A DNA stretch of 64,000 bases from Streptomyces griseus (lineage in GTDB: Bacteria; Actinomycetota; Actinomycetes; Streptomycetales; Streptomycetaceae): positions 125,645-189,644 of the forward strand of contig NZ_MDKB01000005.1 in assembly GCF_001715295.1 (NCBI RefSeq). The letters are read 5' to 3'. Below the pieces are notes generated by a model. The model worked only from the letters and a program-made list of their open reading frames with translations. It made no database searches and was not told the origin of the DNA. The position numbers and the translations under genes are program-made. Positions 42,110-51,063 of this stretch are shown here, piece by piece. Within the stretch, counting starts at the first letter, position 1. Each line of letters begins with the position of its first letter.

Positions 42110-43381
42110 TCACTTCCGGAGCGGCCGGTCGCCCGGCGGGCCGGCCCGCGCGCCCGCTTCCCGTCCACCGGCGGCCCGCGACGCACCGCGGCCGGTCACG
42201 GCCGTCTCGCGTTCGCGTTCCGGCGTGGGGCCGGCGGCTTCGTCCGGACGGCTGAGGAGGAGTACCGCGACGTCGTCGCTGCGCACCCCGGCGGCGTACG
42301 TCCGCAGGTCGGTCCGCAATGCCTCCGCCACCTCGCGCGGTCCGCGCTCCGCCCAGCCGCCGATCCGCTCGTCGAGCGGGTAGAACGATCCCGCGGCGTC
42401 GCGCGCCTCGGTCACGCCGTCCGTGCAGGCCAGCAGGGCGGCGCCGGGCGGGAAGGGGAACGTCTCCGCGGCACGCGCCTCTCCGCAGAGGTCCCCCAGC
42501 CCCAGGGGCAGGGACGTCCGGCGCAGGCGCACCGGGGACACCGATCCGTCGTGGAGCAGGCGGGGCGGCACATGACCGCAGTTCACGGCCCGTACCCGGT
42601 CTCCGCCGTCGAAGCAGAGCAGCAGGGCCGTGACGAAGCGCTCGGTCTCTCCCGTCTCGGCGGAGAAGGCGTTGTGCCGGGAGACGGCGTTCTCCACGGC
42701 GTCGGCGACCGCGGTGAGGTCGGGCTCCCGCACGGCCGCTTCCCGGAACGCGCCGAGCGCGGCGAACCCGGCGCCGATCGCCGGCAGTCCTTTGCCCTGC
42801 ACATCGCCGATGATCACCCGTGTCCCGAACGGCGACTGGACGACCTCGTAGATGTCCCCGCCGACGTACCGGTCCTCCTCGACGGGCTCGTAGAAGCCCT
42901 GCGCCAGGATCTGCCGGGTGACGATCGGAAGGGGACGCAGGATCTGCCGTTGCAGGGCGACCGTGGCCGAGCGGAGCCGGGCCATCTCGGTCGCGTGCCG
43001 GATGCGCGCGGCGCAGGCCACCACCCCCAGGGCGCTGCCGAGGGTGGTGAAGCCGATGAGGAAGACGACGTCCCAGAAAGCTCCCGTCACCGCGAGCTGG
43101 GAGCCGACGACCACGAGGGTGACCCAGGACGCCACGGCGACGGTCTGCCGGACCGAGCAGAAGACCGAGGCCAGCGCGGGCACGATGATCAGCAGCGGGA
43201 TGAGCGGCAGTTCGCGTCCGGTGAGTGCGTCCAGCGCGACGAGCCCGGCCGTCAGCGAGCCGACCGACAGCGCGAGCGTCCCGTTACCGATCCGAGAGGC
43301 ACCCGCCTCCGACTCGTCCGGATCCGTCCCGGGCAACGGCTTCCTGCGTGCCGCCGCCCGGCGCCGCAGTCCCATGGCCAC
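42110..43381 (-). CDS. Membrane-bound SpoIIE/PP2C phosphatase
   Basis: 423 residues; GTG 43381 has GGGAGG 7 nt upstream, with ATG 43375 possible. Four or five hydrophobic segments at about 33-140 form a membrane sensor part. The catalytic domain about 150-380 has LQRQILRPLPI, DRYVGGDIYEVV, IIGDVQGKGLPAIG, GHVPPRLL and ALLACTDGVTEARD, ending in RSDDVAVLLL. Unlike the two other phosphatases here it has no kinase domain and is tied to the membrane. It could dephosphorylate an anti-anti-sigma factor in response to membrane stress. The tail is Arg/Gly-rich. Confidence 0.88.
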   Translation of the reverse strand: MAMGLRRRAAARRKPLPGTDPDESEAGASRIGNGTLALSVGSLTAGLVALDALTGRELPLIPLLIIVPALASVFCSVRQTVAVASWVTLVVVGSQLAVTGAFWDVVFLIGFTTLGSALGVVACAARIRHATEMARLRSATVALQRQILRPLPIVTRQILAQGFYEPVEEDRYVGGDIYEVVQSPFGTRVIIGDVQGKGLPAIGAGFAALGAFREAAVREPDLTAVADAVENAVSRHNAFSAETGETERFVTALLLCFDGGDRVRAVNCGHVPPRLLHDGSVSPVRLRRTSLPLGLGDLCGEARAAETFPFPPGAALLACTDGVTEARDAAGSFYPLDERIGGWAERGPREVAEALRTDLRTYAAGVRSDDVAVLLLSRPDEAAGPTPERERETAVTGRGASRAAGGREAGARAGPPGDRPLRK

Positions 43382-44087
43382 GGCACCGCCTCCCGCGCGC
43401 TCGTCGCTTCACGCCCCTGTGTTCCACGCTACCCGCCCCCTGGCGCGGGGTCCTGCCGCCGTCCTGCGTGCCGGGTCCCGCCGGGACGGACGCGGACAGG
43501 AAGCAGGTCCGGCGGCGCCGGCGTGCGGTGGACACGGGCCGGGCCGTGGCTCGGCCGGGCGTTCCCCGCCGGCTGTCCCAGGATTGTCGCCGGCCCGGGG
43601 CGGGCGCGTGGTCCTCCCCGCCCGGCCGGCCGGGGAGCCGGCGGACCGCGGTGCGTACGCGGTCGCCGCCTGCGGCACCGGGCACAGCGGCCTGCGGGTA
43701 CGGCCGGGCGCGCCGGGATGTTCACGAGCACGTGTCACGTACCGCACCCCGTGCCGCGCGCACCGTGTGGCGGTGGGTCCCGCGGTCCGGACCACGGGGC
43801 GGAGCGGGCGGATCGCATCGGCTGCGCGGATCCGCCCCCAACGGGCCCTCGGCTGTGGCACTCTGGGTACGGCCGCCCCACCGGGCTCCCCCGTACCGGT
43901 GGGGCGGTTCCGCGTGCTCCCACGCCTGTCGGAGCCGGACGTCACACGGGTCGCGGTGCGGGTGACGGCGCTGCCAGGGGCCGGCAGTACGGTGATTTCG
44001 GCTCAGATCCGTTGGTAAAGGCATGGGTTGCCGCAGTGCGGGCAGGCGCCTGGATCTCAAGTCCATCGAGCCGGGGAGCGTGACGAG
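43382..44087. other. 706-base gene-free stretch upstream of the sigma factor
   Basis: No frame resembles a protein. It separates the divergent phosphatase and sigma factor genes and is unusually long for the region. GATT-N15-TGGTAA at 43994-44018 is a weak match to the SigB-type promoter GNNT-N14-16-GGGTAC/T, placed 70 bases before the sigma start; this would allow autoregulation but has two mismatches. Otherwise I see nothing firm. Confidence 0.35.
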
Positions 44088-44957
44088 ATGACGACGCACA
44101 TGGCACAGACCGCCGGCGTGGACCGAGCGGAAGCCACGGACGGCCTTCCGTGGATAGAGGACGCCGGGAAGATCGCGCCTCAGGACGCACGCACGCTGTC
44201 GAAGCTCTTCTTCGACCGGCTCCAGTCCCTCGACGAGGGCACGCCGGAGCACCAGTACGCGCGCAACACGCTCATCGAGATGAACCTCTCCCTCGTACGG
44301 TTCGCGGCCACCCGCTTCCGTAACCGGGGCAGCGGCGACATGGAGGACATCATCCAGGTCGGCACGATCGGCCTGATCAAGGCCATCGACCGCTTCGACC
44401 TCTCCCGCGAGGTCGAGTTCACCTCGTTCGCCGTCCCGTACATCGTCGGCGAGATCAAGCGCTTCTTCCGGGACACCACCTGGTCGGTGCATGTGCCGCG
44501 GCGTCTGCAGGAGCTGCGGGTCGATCTGGCCAAGGCGAAGGAGGCCCTGGCGGCCGATCTGGACCGTGACCCCACGGTCCGGGAACTCGCCGTCCATCTC
44601 GGGCTCGACGAGAGCGAGGTCACCGAGGGGATTGTGGCCGCCAACGGGTACACGGCGGGCTCGCTCGACCTGCCCGCCGACGCCGTGGACGCGGGGGGCC
44701 GGACGAACGGCCGCACGTTCGCCGATGTGCTGGGCGAGCCGGACCCCGCCATGGAGACGGTGGAGAACCTCCACACGCTGGCGCCGCTGCTGGACGAACT
44801 GAACACGCGTGAGCGGCGCATCATCGAGATGCGGTTCGGCCAGGAGATGACCCAGGCTCAGATCGGTGACGAGCTGGGCATCTCCCAGATGCACGTCTCC
44901 CGGCTGCTCACCCGGATCCTCGGCAAGCTGCGTAGCGGAATGCTCACGCGGGACTGA
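44088..44957 (+). CDS. SigB/SigF-family RNA polymerase sigma factor
   Basis: 289 residues, ATG 44088 preceded by GGGGAG (12 nt away). Region 2 about 55-130: NLSLVRFAATRFRNRGSGDM then EDIIQVGTIGLIKAIDRFD and EFTSFAVPYIVGEIKRFFRD (2.4). Region 3 about 135-210 with VPRRLQELRVDLAKAKEAL. Region 4 about 235-285: LLDELNTRERRIIEMRFGQE, the HTH being MTQAQIGDELGISQMHVSRL. This matches the Streptomyces SigB/F/G paralogues that are held by anti-sigma factors of RsbW type and serve osmotic or oxidative stress and development. No anti-sigma gene is directly adjacent. Confidence 0.93.
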   Translation: MTTHMAQTAGVDRAEATDGLPWIEDAGKIAPQDARTLSKLFFDRLQSLDEGTPEHQYARNTLIEMNLSLVRFAATRFRNRGSGDMEDIIQVGTIGLIKAIDRFDLSREVEFTSFAVPYIVGEIKRFFRDTTWSVHVPRRLQELRVDLAKAKEALAADLDRDPTVRELAVHLGLDESEVTEGIVAANGYTAGSLDLPADAVDAGGRTNGRTFADVLGEPDPAMETVENLHTLAPLLDELNTRERRIIEMRFGQEMTQAQIGDELGISQMHVSRLLTRILGKLRSGMLTRD

Positions 44958-45339
44958 CCTCCTCACGCGTGACCGCCCTGCTCACCCCGTACTCGACCCG
45001 CCCCCTCGGTGATGTCGCCCGCCCCCGGGCGCCCCATCGGTGACACCGCCCGTCCCGGCACTCCGCCGGCGATTCGCCCCGCCTGCCCGGCAGCCGTTGC
45101 ACCGCCCTCGCCGACGGGACGCCGGCCGGCTCCCGTGTGGTCCGCCTCGCCGTCTCCACCTCGCGCGCGTCAGGGCGGCTGCTTCTGTTGCCGCGGTATT
45201 GCAACTTCATGGCCACTCACGCGCTCCACTTCCCCGGCCCCGCAGGCGCCCTCTACGGTCCGTAACCAGTCCGTCGCCGCCGCGTCGCCATCCGGGCCCG
45301 CGCGTACGTCCGCCACTGAACCACCGTGCGAGGAAAGAC
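44958..45339. other. Noncoding region upstream of metY
   Basis: Contains an inverted repeat GTTGC (45187-45191) and GCAAC (45201-45205) in a relatively AT-rich patch including TATT, a plausible promoter/operator. A following 18-codon frame (45209-45265, MATHALHFPGP) has no known counterpart. I found no SAM or SAH riboswitch sequence here. Confidence 0.4.
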
Positions 45340-46701
45340 ATGAGCCAGCCGCTCGACTCCGTCACCGCTGGGCACACCACCGAGGGCCACGACCCCCAGG
45401 ACAGCGGGCCCGCCTGGTCCTTCGAGACCAAGCAGATCCACTCCGGCGCGGTCCCGGATCCGACGACCGGTGCACGCGCGGTCCCGATCTACCAGTCGAC
45501 CTCGTTCGTCTTCCGCGACACCCAGCACGCCGCCGACCTCTTCTCCCTGGCCGAGCCGGGCAACATCTACACCAGGATCCACAACCCCACCCAGGACGTC
45601 CTGGAACAGCGGATCGCCGCGCTGGAGGGTGGGGTCGCCGCGGTCGCCCTGGCGTCGGGGCAGGCGGCCGAGACACTGGCGATCCTCACCCTGGCGGGTG
45701 CGGGGGATCACATCGTCTCCTCAGCCTCCCTCTACGGCGGTACGTACAACCTGTTCCGGCACACCCTCCCCCGCTTCGGCATCGAGGTGTCGTTCGTCGA
45801 GGACCCCTCGGACATCGAGGCGTGGCGGGCGGCGGTCCGCCCCCGGACGAAGGCGCTGTTCGCGGAGACGCTGGGCAACCCGCGCGGGGACGTCCTCGAC
45901 ATCCGCGGCGTCGCGGGCGCCGCGCACGAGGCGGGCGTCCCGCTGATCGTCGACAACACCGTGCCGACCCCCTACCTGCTGCGGCCCCTCGAGCACGGCG
46001 CCGACATCGTGGTCCACTCGGCGACGAAGTTCCTCGGCGGGCACGGCACGACCGTCGGCGGTGTGGTGGTGGACGGCGGCACCTTCGACTTCGGCACGCA
46101 CGCGGAGCGCTTCGCGGACTTCCACGCCCCCGACCCCAGCTACCACGGCCTGAGGTACTGGCCCGACCTGGGTCACGGCGCGTTCGCGGCGAAGCTGCGG
46201 GTGCAGTTGCTGCGCGACCTGGGACCGGCGCTCTCCCCGCATTCGGCGTTCCTGCTCCTGCAAGGTGTCGAGACGCTCAGCCTGCGCCTGGAGCGGCACA
46301 CGTCCAACGCGCTGGCACTGGCCCGGTGGCTCGAGGGCCGCGACGAGGTGGCCGCGGTGCACTACGCGGGACTGGAGTCCAGCCCGTGGTACGAGACCGG
46401 CCGGCGCTACCTGCCGCGCGGCGCCGGAGCCGTACTCGCCTTCGAACTGCGGGACGGGGTGGAGGCAGGCAAGCGGTTCGTGGACGCGGTCGAGCTGTTC
46501 AGCCATCTCGCCAACATCGGTGATGTACGGAGCCTGATCATCCACCCCGCGTCCACCACGCACAGCCAGCTGACCGAGGAGGAGCTCGCCGCCACGGGCG
46601 CCACCGCCGGGCTGGTGCGGCTCTCGGTGGGGCTGGAGAACGTGGCCGACCTGAAAGCCGATCTGGAGGCCGGGTTCCGGGCCGCGAAGGCGGCGTCCTG
46701 A
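45340..46701 (+). CDS. metY: O-acetylhomoserine aminocarboxypropyltransferase (sulfhydrylase)
   Basis: 453 residues, ATG with GAGGAAAG upstream. PLP-dependent gamma-family: Tyr/Arg site NIYTRIHNPTQDVLEQR, ALASGQAAETLA, and the Schiff-base Lys in VVHSATKFLGGHGTTVGG; the 425-end region matches MetY including RSLIIHPASTTH and VRLSVGLENVADL. Makes homocysteine from O-acetylhomoserine and sulfide in the cytosol. Directly followed by metX, its substrate-producing partner. Confidence 0.93.
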   Translation: MSQPLDSVTAGHTTEGHDPQDSGPAWSFETKQIHSGAVPDPTTGARAVPIYQSTSFVFRDTQHAADLFSLAEPGNIYTRIHNPTQDVLEQRIAALEGGVAAVALASGQAAETLAILTLAGAGDHIVSSASLYGGTYNLFRHTLPRFGIEVSFVEDPSDIEAWRAAVRPRTKALFAETLGNPRGDVLDIRGVAGAAHEAGVPLIVDNTVPTPYLLRPLEHGADIVVHSATKFLGGHGTTVGGVVVDGGTFDFGTHAERFADFHAPDPSYHGLRYWPDLGHGAFAAKLRVQLLRDLGPALSPHSAFLLLQGVETLSLRLERHTSNALALARWLEGRDEVAAVHYAGLESSPWYETGRRYLPRGAGAVLAFELRDGVEAGKRFVDAVELFSHLANIGDVRSLIIHPASTTHSQLTEEELAATGATAGLVRLSVGLENVADLKADLEAGFRAAKAAS

Positions 46702-46787
46702 ACAGCGTCACCGCGCCACCCGCGTTCCCCGTCCCGCCGGCCTCCGGCGGCCGGCGGGACGGGGACCCGCCGGGACGCCGTCGCTGG

Positions 46788-47861
46788 GTGACGCTCACGG
46801 ACGCTCTGCCGCTCGAGTCCGGTACCGCGCTGCCGGAGGTGCGGATGGCGTACGAGACCTGGGGCAGGCTCGCCCCGGACGGCAGCAACGCGGTGCTCGT
46901 CCTGCACGCGCTGACGGGTGACAGCCACGCTGCGGGCCCCGCGGGCCCGGGGCATCCGACGGCGGGCTGGTGGGACGCGCTCATCGGACCGGGCAGGGCC
47001 CTGGACACCGACCGGTGGTTCGTCGTCGCCCCGAACGTCCTGGGCGGCTGCCAGGGCAGCACCGGCCCGTCCTCCCGGCGGCCCGACGGAACCCGCTGGG
47101 GCGCCGGCTTCCCCCGCCTGACGATCCGTGACCAGGTGGCGGCCGAGGCCGGGCTGGCCGATGCCCTCGGGATCGGCCGGTGGGCCGCGGTGATCGGGGG
47201 CTCGATGGGCGGCATGCGTGCCCTCGAATGGGCGGTGTGCCTCCCGGACCGCACGGGGTCGCTCCTGGTGCTCGCCGCCCCGGCCGCTTCCTCGGCGGAG
47301 CAGATCGCCTGGGGAAGCCTCCAGATCGCGGCGATCCGCGACGACCCCGGATGGCGGGAAGGCGATTACCACGACGCGCCGCCGGGTTCCGGTCCGCACC
47401 GGGGTCTCGGACAGGCCAGGCGGATCGCCCATGTCACCTACCGCAGCGAGGCGGAGCTCGCGTCGCGGTTCGGCCGGGCGGCCCAGGCCGGGGAAGTTCC
47501 CTCCCAGGGCGGGCGCTACCAGGTGGAATCGTATCTGGACCACCACGCTGCCAAGCTGGTGCGCCGCTTCGACGCCGGCAGCTACGTGACGCTCACCGAG
47601 GCGATGAACGGTCACGACGTGGGCCGCGGCCGTGGTGGGGCGGCCCGCGCCCTGCGCGGGGCGGGGATGCCCGCCCTGATCGCGGGCATCGACTCGGACC
47701 GGCTGTATCCGCCGGCGCAGCAGGCGGAGCTGGCGGAGCTGCTGCCGGGCGCCGGGCGCCTGCGGGTCATCCCCTCACCGCACGGGCACGACGGATTTCT
47801 CGTCGAGACCGCACACGTCGGAGCGCTCGTACGGGAGTTGCTCACCTCCCGGCGCTCGTGA
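46788..47861 (+). CDS. metX: Homoserine O-acetyltransferase
   Basis: Alpha/beta hydrolase-fold acyltransferase using acetyl-CoA and homoserine. Substrate loop HALTGDSHAAGPAGPGHPTA, nucleophile Ser in IGGSMGGMRALEWAV, catalytic Asp in IDSDRLYPP and His in HGHDGFLVETAHV. The GTG at 46788 is the first usual start codon in frame and gives 357 residues. The same frame stays open upstream to the metY stop and encodes Streptomyces MetX-like sequence (GDPPGRRRWVTL), so translation probably begins earlier; the only near-cognate codon is CTG 46698, which overlaps the metY stop as CTGA and has GAAGG 7 nt upstream. Confidence 0.9.
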   Translation: MTLTDALPLESGTALPEVRMAYETWGRLAPDGSNAVLVLHALTGDSHAAGPAGPGHPTAGWWDALIGPGRALDTDRWFVVAPNVLGGCQGSTGPSSRRPDGTRWGAGFPRLTIRDQVAAEAGLADALGIGRWAAVIGGSMGGMRALEWAVCLPDRTGSLLVLAAPAASSAEQIAWGSLQIAAIRDDPGWREGDYHDAPPGSGPHRGLGQARRIAHVTYRSEAELASRFGRAAQAGEVPSQGGRYQVESYLDHHAAKLVRRFDAGSYVTLTEAMNGHDVGRGRGGAARALRGAGMPALIAGIDSDRLYPPAQQAELAELLPGAGRLRVIPSPHGHDGFLVETAHVGALVRELLTSRRS

Positions 47862-48028
47862 CCGCGCGCCCTGCCCCCCTTACTCCGCGGGAGGAGCTCG
47901 CCCGAAGCCCTCGCCGTGGGCGCGGGGACGGCGCGCCCCTCCCCCGTCGTCCAGGGGGCGACGCCGTCCCCCGGGGGCTTGAGGAACCCGCCGCGGGCTG
48001 TCTCCGGCTGCCGGACGGCTCTGTGCGG

Positions 48029-48925
48029 CTATTCGGCGCGACCCGCGTAGTAGGTGGCGATCATGTCCTGGTCACCGTGTCCGGCCGCCTCCGCGCGGGC
48101 GAACCGCTCGGCGGCGGCTGCGACGAGGTCCAGCGTCACTCCGGCGGTCCCTGCCGCGTCGAGAATCAGCCGGGCGTCCTTGAGCGCCGTGGAGAGCGCG
48201 AAGCTCGGGGTGAGGTCGCCGGACAGCACCGCGGCGGACTTGCCCCGCAGATACGGCGTGTCCAGCGGGCCGCCCTTCATGGCGTCCAGGAAGAGCTGCG
48301 GGTCCAGCCCGAGCCCCTCGGCGAGATTGAGGCATTCCGCCACACTGCTGACCAAGTTGATCACCCAGGTGTTGGCGACCAGTTTGAGCCGGGTGGCCGC
48401 TCCCGGCTCCTCACCGACCCACAGGGTGCGCTGCCCGATCGCCTCCAGGACCGGCAGCGCCGTCGTCCGTGCGCCGGAGGGGCCGGAGACGAACACCGTG
48501 AGCGTGCCCTGCTCGGCGGGTTGCCGCGTGCCGGAGACCGGGGCGTCGAGGTAGAGGAGGCCGAGGTCCGCGGCCCGGTGGGCCAGGTCGCAGGTGGCGT
48601 CGAGCCCGACGGTGGCGCTCTGGAGCCAGACCTGACCGGGGCGCAGGCCCGGGGCTGCGGCGGTGAGGGTCTCGACGACGGACGGTCCGTCGTTCAGCGC
48701 GGTCAGGACGACATCGGCGCCGAGCACCGCCTCCTGGGCCGTGTCCGTGACGGTGGCGCCGTCGACGGCCAGCGGGTCGGCCTTGGCCCGGGTGCGGTTC
48801 CAGGCGCGTACGGGGAGCCCCGCCCTCAGCAGACTGCGTGTCATCCCCGAACCCATGATGCCGGTACCCAGGACCGCGACGGACGGCCTGCCGGGTGTGG
48901 CACCCGCAGAGGAGGAGGTGGTCAT
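48029..48925 (-). CDS. NAD(P)-dependent beta-hydroxyacid dehydrogenase / imine-reductase-like
   Basis: 298 residues from the ATG at 48925 with GAAGGGA upstream. Rossmann motif VAVLGTGIMGSGMTRSLLRA, substrate loop LDAPVSGTRQPAEQGTLTV (DxPVSG), catalytic Lys in ATRLKLVANTWV. Belongs to the 3-hydroxyisobutyrate/glyoxylate reductase superfamily; some relatives are imine reductases, so the substrate cannot be stated. Convergent with metX, and just 99 bases from cbiZ on the same strand. Confidence 0.87.
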   Translation of the reverse strand: MTTSSSAGATPGRPSVAVLGTGIMGSGMTRSLLRAGLPVRAWNRTRAKADPLAVDGATVTDTAQEAVLGADVVLTALNDGPSVVETLTAAAPGLRPGQVWLQSATVGLDATCDLAHRAADLGLLYLDAPVSGTRQPAEQGTLTVFVSGPSGARTTALPVLEAIGQRTLWVGEEPGAATRLKLVANTWVINLVSSVAECLNLAEGLGLDPQLFLDAMKGGPLDTPYLRGKSAAVLSGDLTPSFALSTALKDARLILDAAGTAGVTLDLVAAAAERFARAEAAGHGDQDMIATYYAGRAE

Positions 48926-49024
48926 GACGGGGATTCCCTTCGTCGGTGCGCCCGGCGGGGGCGCGGCGGCGGTGCGGGGCGGGTCGGTGGCCCGTGACAC
49001 CGGGCGCTCCGAGGCCGGCCCGCC

Positions 49025-49738
49025 TCAAGACTGCCGCAGCGCACCCTCGAGTACCGCGTGGTGCACGGCTCTGGCGAGTCGCGATCCCCACCGCGACCGT
49101 GGCCCGGCGAACGGCTCACCGGGGTCGGGCCCCGGGGCGGGCGTGGCGACGCAGACCGCGTCCGTGGGGGTGCCCGAGCAGTCGAGTCCGGCCTCCAGGA
49201 GTGCCTGGACCTTCGCCTCGGTGGCGGTCGCCACCGCGTTGACCAGGGCCGCGTCCGTAAGGGCCACGGGCAGGGTCACCACGATGTTAACGGTGCCCGG
49301 TGGGGGCGGGCCGTCGGTGCCCTCGGCCGGAACGGCGGCCCAGCCCCGCACCCCGAGCCCGCTGGTGACGGTGGCGGTCACCCCGCCGTCGGCCGCCACG
49401 GTGTACGCGGCGACGTCGGCGGCCGTCATCAGTCCCGCTCCGGGACCGCTCAGCCCGGCGGCGGCGGCGATCTCGGCGAGGTGGCGGTCGGGGTCGAGCC
49501 GGGGGTAACCGCCGGGCACCTGCGCGTTGAGGATCCAGGCGCGCGGCCCGATGCCACCGCCGAGCACGGCACTGCTGCACACGCGCCAGCCGGGCCCCAG
49601 CCGCCACACCAGCTGGTGCAGACCCGGACCTTCCTCGTACAGGGCCAGCAGCTCGCCGCGCGGTCCGGGCAGTCGGATGCGTACGGAATCGATGGCGCAC
49701 CCCCGGCGGCTTCCGGCCGACGGTCGGCTACGGCGCAT
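49025..49738 (-). CDS. cbiZ: Adenosylcobinamide amidohydrolase CbiZ
   Basis: 237 residues. Family motifs in order: RAWILNAQVPGGYPRLDPD, GLMTAADVAAYTV, GTVNIVVTLPVALTDAALVN, AVATATEAKVQALLEAG and TPTDAVCVATP. CbiZ removes the aminopropanol side chain from adenosylcobinamide and related corrinoids, allowing salvage and remodelling. The ATG at 49738 has no ribosome binding site but TATGAT lies just upstream (49741-49746), so a later start is possible. The B12-type importer btuFCD is 1.3 kb away and shares the corrinoid theme; the riboswitch precedes that operon, not this gene. Confidence 0.85.
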   Translation of the reverse strand: MRRSRPSAGSRRGCAIDSVRIRLPGPRGELLALYEEGPGLHQLVWRLGPGWRVCSSAVLGGGIGPRAWILNAQVPGGYPRLDPDRHLAEIAAAAGLSGPGAGLMTAADVAAYTVAADGGVTATVTSGLGVRGWAAVPAEGTDGPPPPGTVNIVVTLPVALTDAALVNAVATATEAKVQALLEAGLDCSGTPTDAVCVATPAPGPDPGEPFAGPRSRWGSRLARAVHHAVLEGALRQS

Positions 49739-49977
49739 TGATCATACGTGCGGACCGAGGCCGCGCCCACGAGCCCCTCTCACCCGAACGGCGTAATTCG
49801 CCGAGACAGCCGACAGCCACCTGATGCGGCGCCACGGCCCGGTCGCGGTGTCCGGGACCGCTCGGGGCCCGGCCCGGGCGGTTGCAGCGTCCAACCGGGT
49901 GAGGCGCGATGGAATTCGGACGCGCCACCCCTGGTGGACCCACCCACAGGACGCGCCCGGGCGAGGAGGGATCGGCC

Positions 49978-50970
49978 ATGGGAGCCGCTGACGGTTTCAC
50001 GGATTCCGGCGAACTCGACGGTCTGACCGTCTACGACAGTGACGGCGAGAAGGTCGGCACCGTGGGACGGGTGTACGTCGACGACGACACCGGCAAGCCC
50101 GACTGGATCACGGTCAAGACCGGCATGTTCGGTATGAAGGAGAGCTTCGTCCCGCTGGCGGGGGCCCGCCGCGCAGGCTCCGACCTGCACGTCTCGCATC
50201 CGAAGGACCGCGTCAAGGAAGCCCCCCGGGTGGACGCCGACGCGCATCTCTCCGTATCCGAGGAGGAGGAGCTCTACCGCCACTACGGCCTGACCAGAAA
50301 GGCCGGCGGCAACGCCGGTGCGCGCGGTGAAGGCCGCACCACGTCCGGGACCGGGACGGGAGCCGTGGGCGCCGCCGGGGCCGGAACGGCGGACGCGGCA
50401 GGAACGGCGGGCACCACGGACGCGAAGGGGAAGGCGACCACGGCCGGCGGCGCCGCCGCCGGTGCGGGCACGGGCCGGCACCGCGACACGGAGGCCTCCT
50501 CCACGTCACGCCCGCTCGCCGGAGCCGGGGCCGAACGGTCGGCCGCCGGTGCCGGAGGCCGGGACGAGATGGTGCGTTCCGAGGAGCAGCTCCTCGTCGG
50601 CACGGAGGAGTACGAGAGCGGAAAGGCACATCTGCACAAGTACGTCGTGACGGAGAACGTCACCCGTACCGTGCCCGTGTCCCACGAGGAAGTACGCGTG
50701 GTCCGCGAGCCTCTGCAGCCCGGCGAGAAGACGACGGGGCCGACGAGCATCGGCGAACAGGACGTCGAAGTCACCCTGCACGCGGAGCGCGCCACCGTCC
50801 GCAAGGACACGGTCCCGGTGGAACGGGTCCGTCTGGAAACCAGCAAGGTCACCGAGCAGAAGGAAGTCTCCGCCGAACTCCGCAAGGAGAAGATCGACTA
50901 CGGGGAGGGTACGGACATGGGCAGCGGCAAGGACACCGGCGGCGAGTTCGGCCGGGGACGTCGCCGCTGA
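49978..50970 (+). CDS. PRC-barrel and DUF2382 (YsnF/AvaK-type) stress protein
   Basis: 330 residues from ATG 49978 with GAGGAGGG upstream. N-terminal PRC barrel about 10-95 (LDGLTVYDSDGEKVGTVGRV, KPDWITVKTGMFGMKE), then a long low-complexity Ala/Gly/Thr linker about 110-205, then DUF2382 about 205-310 (EEQLLVGTEEYESGKAHLHK, VPVSHEEVRVVREPL, VTLHAERATVRKDTVPVERV). This pairing is common in actinobacterial general-stress proteins of unknown mechanism. Probably soluble. A target of a SigB-like factor would be reasonable, but no promoter match is shown. Confidence 0.85.
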   Translation: MGAADGFTDSGELDGLTVYDSDGEKVGTVGRVYVDDDTGKPDWITVKTGMFGMKESFVPLAGARRAGSDLHVSHPKDRVKEAPRVDADAHLSVSEEEELYRHYGLTRKAGGNAGARGEGRTTSGTGTGAVGAAGAGTADAAGTAGTTDAKGKATTAGGAAAGAGTGRHRDTEASSTSRPLAGAGAERSAAGAGGRDEMVRSEEQLLVGTEEYESGKAHLHKYVVTENVTRTVPVSHEEVRVVREPLQPGEKTTGPTSIGEQDVEVTLHAERATVRKDTVPVERVRLETSKVTEQKEVSAELRKEKIDYGEGTDMGSGKDTGGEFGRGRRR

Positions 50971-51006
50971 CCCCTCACCCGGCGGCGACGGGCCGCGTCA
51001 GAAGCG

Positions 51007-51039
51007 AGGGCGGACCCGGACGGCGTGCGGGCCCGCCCT
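51007..51039. terminator. Hairpin between convergent stress protein and btuD genes
   Basis: AGGGCGG (51007-51013) and CCGCCCT (51033-51039) flank an inner CCCG/CGGG stem. No T tract; likely bidirectional. Confidence 0.5.
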
Positions 51040-51063
51040 TCCGCGGGGGTGAGGCATCTGCTC

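Noticed and set aside
43861..43870. GGGTAC as -10 of a SigB-dependent promoter for the sigma factor
   Set aside because: No GNNT at 14-16 nt upstream and more than 200 bases from the start codon.
45120..45300. Cysteine-rich leader peptide (GCFCC in one frame) before metY
   Set aside because: The frame has no nearby stop and runs on as a shadow of metY, so it is not a leader peptide.
44958..45339. SAM-IV or other SAM/SAH riboswitch before metY
   Set aside because: The expected core strings are absent; only a short GTTGC/GCAAC repeat is visible.
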